From NCBI RefSeq assembly GCF_000003815.2, contig NC_049986.1, positions 17,289,542 to 17,353,541 of the forward strand: a stretch of 64,000 nt of DNA, read 5' to 3'. The translations under genes were made by a program, and so were the position numbers. The number at the start of each line of letters is the position of its first letter. Position 1 is the first letter of the stretch. Source of the DNA: Branchiostoma floridae. Its lineage: Eukaryota; Chordata; Leptocardii; Amphioxiformes; Branchiostomatidae. The notes under the pieces are model-generated. The model worked only from the letters and a program-made list of their open reading frames with translations. It had not been told where the DNA came from and searched no databases. Positions 20,701-27,480 of the stretch are shown here, in pieces.

Positions 20701-23700
20701 GAATGTCATTTTGAGATCGCAGATCAGACTTATCGTCCGATCGATTTTCGTGTAATGTGACGGGGATATTAGCCTAACTATCTAACCGTTTTCCTCAACC
20801 TTCTTGACTGTATACATACACATACATAATGTTATATTTCCTAATTATAATCTTTTAAAAAGATAAAGTGACTGTAGGGAAAAAGACCTACCCGAGATAT
20901 GTACTTCACACAAGGTCAGTGTTCGGGAGGGTCCGGGAAGACGGACGCCTACGTAGCGCCCCTTCATCCCCTCACACGGGACGGAAATGGACGGCTGGCT
21001 CACGTCGATTTGATGGTCACCTCCACACTTGGGATTCGTGTGAATGAGCTCGGAATCTCCGATGTGGATGTTGAAGGGGTTGATTCGCTCCTGACAACAG
21101 TCCCCGCGGTTAATGATGATCACTCTGTAGATATCAAAGGCAATGCAATGGCACTTGTCAATAACTGATATATAAGTATTTGGAACACCGTATTAACACC
21201 CTATTTATTTATTTATTTATTGGTTTGGCTGCACCGAACACACAGCCAGGGCTGCCCAACTAGCCTATGGCTATTACAAAGGGCTAGCCCTGCTGACAAA
21301 CACATAAACAATACAGATTAAAAAAGAAGAACATTTGTATGTACATGGCAGGGTCCTCCCCAAAGGATGGAATAAGGGAGGTCCTCCACTATACTCCTAG
21401 CCCAGCTCCACTATACTACTTTTGAAATTTAGTGTTTCTTCCCTATTTTCTTGGTTAGTTTTGCTAAAATCAATGAAAATTCACAGATTTTTGTGCCAAG
21501 TGGCATCACTTTTCCAGTGGGCATTGTGACTATTGTCTGCAAAAACTTGTGAATGGGCTATGATCAAAACAATAGTCATTTTGCCACTTCACAACAATGG
21601 AATCACAATGATATATTATACTTGTAGTATTTGACACCTTCTGTCTTTGCAAAATGAACCCATTTACATGAAAGAGCAGCGTGTTGGTGCGGGTTATTTT
21701 TGCCAGCCCCTCCACTATACTAAAAAATTCTGGGGAGAACCCTGCACATGGTGTAGGATAACTTACATATCATCTAAAATGGAGTATATAACATCATATC
21801 ATCGACAACAATATTTGCAATGAGAGGTCAGGGTCTGTATATACACGTGTATGACTAATTTACCATGCGTAAGGGTTGCCTAGACATTCCCACAGTTTTC
21901 TTTTGAAAGAAAACCCTATATATAAAACCGGTAACACCCTATATCATTGTTCGCTTAGTTGTATTAGTAAGTATATGTATATTTATATGGGGGTATGGGT
22001 GCGTGGGGGTGTGTATAGGTGTATGTGTGTTGGAGGAGTTTGTGCATTTGTGTGTGTGTGCGCGCGTGTGAGTGTGTGCTGTGTCCCCTTGCATGCTTTT
22101 GTTTGTGCGGATTTTATGCTTATGGTATTCACACCAGTTGGATAACACGTTAATAGTTAGTTAACTGGCCACACATGACCTATCGTTGCACACCCATAAC
22201 GTACACATACCTGCCAACCATGTACGATTGACCCAGATCCACCCACCAGCTGGGATCAGCTTCCTGTAACGTCTGTGTACAGGAACCGGTGGACCCATAG
22301 NNNNNNNNNNNNNNNNNNNNNNNNNNNNNNNNNNNNNNNNNNNNNNNNNNNNNNNNNNNNNNNNNNNNNNNNNNNNNNNNNNNNNNNNNNNNNNNNNNNN
22401 GTCAGATGAGCTGCTAGATGTTGAGCTGTTTCCCAAGGGCGACATTTACACCTGTACCAGGCGAGAGGACGGTTAAGGTGCACTCTCACTGCACCTGCGT
22501 CAAGCTTGCGTAACTGCGGGGTTCGTTCGCTGCGTCACTGTTTTGTTATTTTCTCGGATTTTTTATAATTTAGATATTGCGTAATACGTACGGGTATGAC
22601 TTAGAAGACGACGAAATACACAAAAAGTAAGAACATTTGTTCTTTATCTCTGAAATTCGTTAAGTATCTTTCGAATTCCACAGTAACGCATGTGCGACCC
22701 AAGTGCAGTGAGAGTGCACCTTAGTGGCATTGCAACATTTACTGGTCTCCACTAAGCCTTCCGAAGGGGGTGCGGGGATCGTAGAATTCGGCAAAAAAAC
22801 GGGTAGTCCACGCTATCAAAGGTAAATGTTTCCCCACCCCTCTTAGTCGAAGAGTCTACCGTCCCCTGGGTGACAGGTTCTTAAGTATTAAGTAGAAACA
22901 GAATCGAACCTTACCGCAGGATGGCGCGTCACACCAGTCCCACCTCGTGCCGGGGTCCGTGGTGTAGCACCAGACTCTGGGTTCGCCGTCCGGATTCCGG
23001 CAGGCTGAGGTCTGCTCCAATCCGGAGGACGGGTAATTCTCGGGTGTCCTGCTGTGATCGTGCGGTGTCTGACTGTCCCAGCGTTGGCACGTCTTGCCCG
23101 TTTCGGTCACAGAAAATGTTCCTCGGTAGGATACCCCATTTCCTACAATACAGTCTAAGGCGAGGCCTCCGGGTACAAAATGGACAGATACTTTATTTTA
23201 AGTGCCGCTGTTGGAAGGAAAATAAAACTGCCTCGAACTCTCGACGTGGCTGGGCGGCTGCTCTGCGACCTAATATTTGACATATCCCTCAACGGATTGT
23301 ATAGAAAAGAAACCAATCTTTTTACACTTTCTGTGTCTTCTCAGTCACACTTTTACGTTTTGCATGATACACTAGTGCCCAGTGTGAAAGCGAAGAATAC
23401 ACATATCCTATTTAGGTCGCAGTGAGAGCGCAGCGCGTTCGCCGTCTAGTGGAAAGGGGGCCTAGCATACGTAATTTACAATGCGAAGTACAATTTGACA
23501 GTTGTTAGGATGTTGCTAGGTGCCTGGTTGTTGTCACCAATGGCAGCGACAACACCCGACCTCACTGATGCGTTACCAAAAGAATGCGGTCGCGCGATGG
23601 TAACAATATGATTACTATAAAAAAATTGTGGAAATATTTTGAACGTTCTGTCAAGTTTATAGATATTTCGCTGGTTGTGTAAAACTTTTGCAAGCATCTA

Positions 23701-25881
23701 TGATGTGGAATGATGATATTCATACGTCATCAGACGTATATTATTTGCCATTATTTACAATTATTTGTAACATTTTGGCACCCTAAATTCCTTTCACGTT
23801 AGAGTAGTCCAGCCCAAGTCACAGCAGGGGTAGTTATTGTCATTATTTACAAGTGGTCTCAATTCTTTATAGACATTTTCTAAGATATTTCACACTTCTC
23901 AATTATGTAAGCCTTTAGAAATATTCAAGACGTATGGAATATTATATTTCTACTAGGTTGTAAGTTATGGTAGCATTGTAGCATCATGCACATTTTGCAA
24001 CATTTGTAATGGTTCAGTGGGCTGGGCTAGGCGATTTATGAGCCAAATGATTGAGAGCGACAGTATACATCCTCACTGATGCATGCAAAAGGACCCGGTC
24101 GCATGATATCATATGATTACTATAATAATTACGCCGTTGCATACGATGCATCAATTCAAAACAAAAACTCGCTTTCGCAGTGTAGTGCCACAGGTCATCA
24201 TATTTTCAAACGACTTGCATTTCTGCGCGAGGCACTTTAAAACAAGGTGACAGGTCATCGGCTTGTCGGCTTGTCGGAACCAAAGGTTGAGACGTAATGA
24301 CGGAGATCGCGTGTTTGACGAGACACGAGAGCCACACCTCGAGCACTCTTAAGCCCCCTTTGCGATCGCGATGCGCTTTCACTGCGACCTAAATAGGATA
24401 TGTGTATCCTTCGCTTTCACACTGGGTATATCATACAAAATGTAAAAGTGTGACTGAAAAGACAACAGAACACACAAAGTGTTAAAAGACACGTTTCTTG
24501 TCTATACAATTAGTTGAGCGATACGTCAAATTTCAGATCGCAGAGAGAGCGCGGCGAGAGCGCCGTCCCAGTGGAAAGGCGGTATGACGGAGATCCCGTG
24601 TGTGATGAGAAAGGAAAGCCACATCTCGAGCACGTAAAGGTGGGGTCACACCTGCGTATATATTTACGTCCGTATGAGGCGCGCATGGGAGTATTTGCCT
24701 CCACCAGTCTCCACAGGTCGTTGTAAAAATAATACAAATTGGACAAACTTAAACAGGTAACATGTCGGACGAGTTAGCTGGGTCGCTAACCATACTTCTC
24801 GGTCAGCTAACTCATCTGGCATGTTATGTATCTATATTTGTCCAATTTGTACTATTTTTTCCACGACCCCCGGAGCCTGGTAGAGACTAAGAGCTTCATA
24901 CGCACCTCAAACGGACTTGAATATTTACGCATGTGTGACCCCACCTTTAAACTTTAAGCCCCCCTTTCCACTAGACTGCGATCGCGATGCGCTCTCACCG
25001 CGACCTAAATAGGATATGTGTATCCTTCGCTTTCACACTGGGTATATCATACAAAAGTGACTGAAAAGACAACAGATCATACAAAGTGTCAAAAGACTCG
25101 TTTCTTTTCTATACAATTCGTTTAGCGATATGTCAAATTTCAGGTCGCAAAGAGAGCGCGACGAGAGCGCCGTCCTAGTGGAAAGGGGGTATAAAAAGAA
25201 CCCACCACCGCACTTATCGAAAAGAGTAGGGGTTCATCTCTGTGTTTGTTGTTTGTTTGTTTTTGGTTAATTTAAGCCTTATGCTTTCCGGCTATATATA
25301 TACTAACGTCACATTTCCAAACTAGGGCCAGGCCGGGCTGTTTGTGGAAACGATGTATACGTAAAAATATACAGAAATAATGTCTTTTTACGTCGTGTGT
25401 AGTTTGATATCTTTTATATCATACCTTTCGTTCCCGAAAGCTGCCCGGCCGGGCCTCGGTTTGAAAACGTGACGTAAGCCGTATTACGCAACTTCAACGA
25501 TTACGAGGAACAAACAAAAATAAACAGGACTGTCTAAAAAGGGGGTCTAGCTAAGCTTCGGCCTGAGTGTACACTCCTGGTTAGCTATAGGCCTACGTCA
25601 CATTTCCAAACTGGGGCCCGGTCGGAAAGCTTTTGGGAACGAAAAGTATGATATAAAGGACACAAGATGAAAAGAGACTATTCGTGGGCATTATTTGTGT
25701 ATATTTCATGTATACGTTTCTATTTCTCGTTTCCACAAACAGCCCGGCCGGGCCCCGGTTTGAAAACCTTAAACAAATAAAGTGAAGTGAAAAAACGAAA
25801 ATAGACTTTGCAGGTACATTTCCTACCTGAGACAAACAGCACACAGCACGCGGCCCCAGCGACGACAAGCTGGCCTCTCAT
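14255..25881 (-). CDS. Chimeric multi-domain Cys-loop ligand-gated ion channel (16 exons)
   Basis: Sixteen exons join in one frame to about 1036 residues (one exon contains a gap). Order: signal peptide; kringle; F-type lectin domain over two exons; LDLa repeat; Frizzled-like cysteine-rich domain over two exons; cysteine-poor kringle; sushi/CCP; then a nicotinic-type pentameric channel subunit with 13-residue Cys loop, M1-M3, cytoplasmic loop with amphipathic helix, and M4 ending RYLSR-stop. The adhesion modules are bounded by phase-1 introns, the usual mark of exon shuffling. No stop, start or second signal peptide lies between the modules and the channel. M2 ([20 protein letters not shown]) has acidic residues at -1' and 20' and Leu 9', as in cation channels; no vicinal Cys pair in loop C. 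Predicted plasma-membrane channel with a large modular ectodomain; ligand unknown. The main alternative is two genes merged by the model. Confidence 0.85.
15112..15244 (-). CDS. Chimeric channel exon 15, M3
   Basis: Reads [20 protein letters not shown] then [12 protein letters not shown], the third helix and start of the cytoplasmic loop. Phase 1 in, 2 out. Confidence 0.92.
15369..15713 (-). CDS. Chimeric channel exon 14, loop C, M1 and M2
   Basis: Reads [33 protein letters not shown], then M1 [20 protein letters not shown] and M2 [20 protein letters not shown]. Asp at -1' (GDRIS), Leu 9' and Asp 20' predict cation selectivity. No CC pair in loop C. Confidence 0.93.
15840..16137. repeat. Inverted-repeat element with gap inside
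   Basis: Left arm ACTCAAGCAACTGGATGT, then GATTTTTCTAGCCTGAGTAC; right arm is the near reverse complement (GTACCCAGGCTAAGATTTTT, then CCAGTTGCTTGATTAA). The 100-N gap 15956-16055 falls between the arms. Part of the left arm also occurs at 53120-53180. Confidence 0.7.
15956..16055. other. Assembly gap (100 N)
   Basis: Run of 100 N in an intron of the chimeric channel gene. Confidence 0.99.
16207..16394 (-). CDS. Chimeric channel exon 13, Cys loop
   Basis: Reads [15 protein letters not shown] and the signature loop [15 protein letters not shown], with thirteen residues between the cysteines (FPAD in place of FPFD), followed by EVCFSAS. An alternative acceptor 24 bases upstream reads into a stop, so this start is chosen. 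Ends in phase 1. Confidence 0.92.
16850..16959 (-). CDS. Chimeric channel exon 12, loop A
   Basis: Reads [20 protein letters not shown] then [11 protein letters not shown]. TWYDxRLxWNP and the IWIP block are diagnostic; the Asp of the usual WxPD is Ala here. Ends in phase 2. Confidence 0.92.
17448..17492 (-). CDS. Chimeric channel exon 11 (45 bases)
   Basis: Reads [15 protein letters not shown], the strand that in nicotinic receptors reads DEKNQ then W. Short exon with TTTCAG acceptor and GTAAGT donor, phase 0 both ends; such a 45-base exon is typical of nicotinic receptor genes. Confidence 0.9.
17632..17747 (-). CDS. Chimeric channel exon 10, channel N-terminal helix
   Basis: Reads [20 protein letters not shown] then [15 protein letters not shown], matching the N-terminal helix and first strand of nicotinic-type subunits. 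Phase 1 in, 0 out, so the channel is joined to the sushi exon through a phase-1 intron. Confidence 0.88.
18107..18310 (-). CDS. Chimeric channel exon 9, sushi/CCP domain
   Basis: 204 bases, phase 1 to 1. Reads [37 protein letters not shown] and [10 protein letters not shown]: four cysteines and the Trp before the last Cys as in complement control protein modules. Confidence 0.93.
18521..18700 (-). CDS. Chimeric channel exon 8, degenerate kringle
   Basis: Reads [20 protein letters not shown], then [20 protein letters not shown] and FCLTED. Kringle blocks YRG, NYCRNP and FCLT are clear, but the second Cys is Ser (AKSLEW) and the exon ends before the last two cysteines, so the normal disulphide set cannot form. 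Phase 1 to 1, 180 bases against 240 for exon 2. Confidence 0.85.
18719..19172 (+). mobile_element. 5'-truncated LINE, 3' end fragment
   Basis: Encodes [26 protein letters not shown] and [13 protein letters not shown], the Cys/His segment and tail found at the C terminus of many non-LTR reverse-transcriptase proteins, followed by a short 3' UTR ending near TTGCAAATAAACTTC. Inserted opposite to the host gene, its 5' junction is within about 20 bases of the acceptor of the degenerate kringle exon. Confidence 0.7.
19281..19432 (-). CDS. Chimeric channel exon 7, Frizzled-like CRD second half
   Basis: Reads [20 protein letters not shown] then [19 protein letters not shown]. PCRSxCEEV is the most diagnostic block of Frizzled CRDs. 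Phase 2 in, phase 1 out at GAAG|GTGGGA. Confidence 0.85.
19856..20108 (-). CDS. Chimeric channel exon 6, Frizzled-like CRD first half
   Basis: Reads [20 protein letters not shown], then [14 protein letters not shown] and [16 protein letters not shown] and the FxxxxFPGC block resemble Frizzled cysteine-rich domains, although one or two of the ten Cys (for example FVS for FVC) are replaced. Several NxS/T glycosylation sites. Phase 1 in, 2 out. Confidence 0.8.
20465..20584 (-). CDS. Chimeric channel exon 5, LDLa repeat
   Basis: 120 bases, phase 1 to 1. Reads [14 protein letters not shown] then [19 protein letters not shown]: six cysteines and the calcium-binding DCPDRSDE block of LDL-receptor class A repeats. 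Confidence 0.95.
20630..20740 (+). repeat. Possible tRNA-like SINE fragment
   Basis: GTCCCTGTAGCTCAACTGGT then AGCAGCC resembles a tRNA 5' half with a pol III A box. The B box is degenerate (CAGTCGAATGTCA). A related GGGATGTCCCTGG then TAGCAGCCTCA occurs at 8596-8625. Confidence 0.35.
20892..21124 (-). CDS. Chimeric channel exon 4, F-type lectin second half
   Basis: Reads [20 protein letters not shown], then [30 protein letters not shown] and LTLCEVHIS. The RxDx4R segment (RGDCCQER) and the vicinal Cys pair are hallmarks of fucolectin domains. Phase 2 in, 1 out. Confidence 0.93.
21345..21750. repeat. Inverted-repeat element in intron
   Basis: GGCAGGGTCCTCCCCA near 21349 is mirrored by TGGGGAGAACCCTGCA near 21733, and CTCCACTATACT occurs at both ends. 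A non-coding element of about 400 bases. Confidence 0.5.
21960..22110. repeat. GT-rich low-complexity stretch
   Basis: GTGTGTGTGCGCGCGTGTGAG and GGGTGTG variants; simple sequence that produces spurious open frames. Confidence 0.8.
22211..22451 (-). CDS. Chimeric channel exon 3, F-type lectin first half (gap inside)
   Basis: After CTGGTACAG it reads GVNVALGK, the usual start of fucolectin domains; after the gap it reads [20 protein letters not shown] then SYMVGR. Between them SSTSSSSD, also expected, is in another frame, so there is a one-base-class discrepancy next to the 100-N gap, probably an assembly error. The His of the sugar-binding consensus (CTHT in relatives) is Gln here. Confidence 0.8.
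22301..22400. other. Assembly gap (100 N) inside coding exon
   Basis: Run of 100 N interrupting the F-type lectin exon. Confidence 0.99.
22475..22722. mobile_element. MITE-like element with perfect 20-bp terminal inverted repeats
   Basis: AAGGTGCACTCTCACTGCAC at 22475-22494 and its exact reverse complement at 22703-22722 enclose 248 bases without coding capacity. It lies 22 bases upstream (in gene direction) of the acceptor of the F-type lectin exon. Confidence 0.85.
22915..23154 (-). CDS. Chimeric channel exon 2, kringle
   Basis: Exactly 240 bases, phase 1 to phase 1. Reads [43 protein letters not shown] and [10 protein letters not shown]: all six kringle cysteines and the YRGT, CRNPD and WCYT blocks are present. 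Confidence 0.95.
23238..23463. mobile_element. MITE family B, inverted copy
   Basis: Shares with the copies at 24354 and 24959 the blocks GACATATCCCTCAAC, CTTTCTGTGTCTTCTCAGTC, TGCATGATACAC, GCGAAGAATACACATATCCT and the end CCGTCTAGTGGAAAGGGGG, in reverse orientation. Confidence 0.7.
24354..24592. mobile_element. MITE family B, copy 2
   Basis: GCGATCGCGATGCGCTTTCA then CTGCGACCTAAATAGGATAT through to CGAGAGCGCCGTCCCAGTGG. Non-coding. About 49 bases just before it (TGACGGAGATCGCGTG to CTCGAGCAC) are repeated just after it, so flank plus element form a tandem unit with the next copy. Confidence 0.75.
24636..24948. mobile_element. Foldback element C nested between two family B copies
   Basis: AAAGGTGGGGTCACAC at the left is exactly mirrored by GTGTGACCCCACCTTT at the right, with further internal pairing (AATTGGACAAA with TTTGTCCAATT). 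It splits the CTTTAAGCC junction seen before the other family B copy. Confidence 0.75.
24959..25189. mobile_element. MITE family B, best copy
   Basis: Starts CCCCCCTTTCCACTAGAC and ends GTCCTAGTGGAAAGGGGG; terminal inverted repeats extend about 47 bases with few mismatches. 231 bases, no coding. Confidence 0.8.
25306..25474. mobile_element. Foldback element F, copy 1
   Basis: ACGTCACATTTCCAAACTAG at the left is mirrored by GGTTTGAAAACGTGACGT at the right, with internal GGCCGGGC pairing. Confidence 0.65.
25595..25769. mobile_element. Foldback element F, copy 2
   Basis: ACGTCACATTTCCAAACTGG at the left and CCCGGTTTGAAAACC at the right; its interior corresponds to copy 1 in reverse. Both copies are in intron 1 of the chimeric channel gene. 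Confidence 0.6.
25827..25881 (-). CDS. Chimeric channel exon 1, signal peptide
   Basis: ATG at 25881-25879 opens [18 protein letters not shown], a classic short hydrophobic signal peptide, ending in phase 1 at CAG|GTAGGA. Joins directly to the kringle. Confidence 0.8.
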
Positions 25882-27263
25882 CCCTCTACAGGTCTGTCCG
25901 TCTCCGCTGGAGGAGTTTAGGCTTCGTTGCTCGCCTCACCACAGAAGAGCTCTACTTTAAACACAAGTAGTCCCTAATGCACACGCGTAGTTTCCGAGTT
26001 GGGAGTTAGTTCAATCTAACAAAAATTTCCGAGTTTGAAAAATCCACGCGACACAGACCGAGATGGCATTAAAAGCGCACACCCAAACTCCTGGAGACAA
26101 TCTACCTTTATGGCCAGACGTACCGCAGAATGTGTGTAGTATAAAATATTCAAAAGTCCTTTGAAGACCCCATCAACTTGATTGGTTTGCGTCACGGCTC
26201 ACGGGTTATTAGAATCCATAATCTATAACAGAATTGTTTTCTTCATCGTTATACCACACTGTACTTCATCCTAGTATAATTATTATGAATAATTGATAAA
26301 TACACTATAAAGATGTCATTGTATTTCACCTCCTTCGACGGCCTCTTTGTAAGAAGATATTGAACCCGCATAAAAGAGACACAATGGTTCTAGGTACAGC
26401 ATATTTATTTCTGGGATAGAACAGTAGAGATACAGGCACCCAACTTTGGCATATCGTACTGAAACATTAACGAAACCATGTTTACCCACCAGACGCATAA
26501 CTGTGTATAACATGCAAAAAGTACGACTTAGTTTGCCTTATTTTCGAGCAACATTTGTGTTTCTTTTACGTTTTCAGTAGGAAAATTTGATTTCATTTCT
26601 CATTCTTCTAACGCTAGGTAGGAAGCCTTGAAACAATATAATCGTTACAATTAACGACTTCCTGCAACCTATGATCCATTACTTACTAAGTCACGTCTTC
26701 TACCTGCATAACGGACAGCAGTGGATTGTTCATTCCTTGACAAAGACTAATGCTGTTCAGTCGAAAATTTGGGTGAGTCCAATTTTTATGTTGGACATTA
26801 CAGTTAAACTAGTCCAACAACTATCGTTTGTGTTTATTACGTACTTTATAAGGTGGTTCTATATATTCTCTATATTCTTTGATCTTAGGTCGGACTTTTG
26901 TAACCAATACTACATGCAACGTTATTTAAAATGTATACGTTGCTTGGAAGATGAAGGTATTCTTTCAGATCAAAGCCATAAATGATACTCTTATCGTTGA
27001 CAAATAACTTGACTAAGCTACAGAAATACAGTGGGTTGTCTCACGACTGGATGTTGCTTATTGCTGTCTACATCAGTATAATTGATTTTTTTAAGATTAA
27101 TGTTATCCTCAGTTGTCCTGGTGAAAAGTACTCAAATTTTGCACATGATTGGTTAAATGTTTGACATAGATGTCCGAGCTTTCCACAATTGAACGTTTTC
27201 TTTGAGCATTTTAAAACTGTGAAAGTTACATGTTACTATGTTGCATTTTTTAAAATCAGTGGT
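25882..27263. other. Intergenic: upstream of channel gene, downstream of LAMP
   Basis: 1.4 kb AT-rich DNA between two minus-strand genes. It must hold the promoter of the chimeric channel and the LAMP 3' UTR and poly(A) site, but I see no convincing individual signal. Confidence 0.5.
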
Positions 27264-27480
27264 TTAGAATTTCTGGTACTCGGACCTCTTTTTCCGGTAG
27301 AAGTAACAGGTGACGCCGAAAGCTATGATGACGAAGAGCGTGAGGCACACGGCCAGCGCGACGGTCCCTCCCGAGCTCCCGCCCGACGGGGTGTCGTCCT
27401 GCGGACACTGGTCAGTCTCCCCAAACTGTCCGTCACGACCGACGCCGAACGGCTGCGCTTCGAGCTCCGCAATCTTCATC
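27264..27480 (-). CDS. LAMP: LAMP exon 9, membrane helix and tail
   Basis: Reads MKIAELEAQPFGVGRDGQFG then helix VALAVCLTLFVIIAFGVTCY and tail FYRKKRSEYQKF with TAA at 27266-27264. The distance from helix to the terminal YxxF is about ten residues, as in vertebrate LAMPs. Confidence 0.93.

Noticed and set aside
14255-25881. Two separate genes: a kringle/lectin/LDLa/Frizzled protein and a channel
   Set aside because: Considered seriously. Rejected for now because the phases join, no stop or terminator-like end exists after the sushi exon, and the channel part has no start codon or signal peptide of its own.
26671-26985. Plus-strand frame of 104 codons between channel and LAMP genes
   Set aside because: AT-driven hydrophobic sequence without splice signals or recognisable domain.
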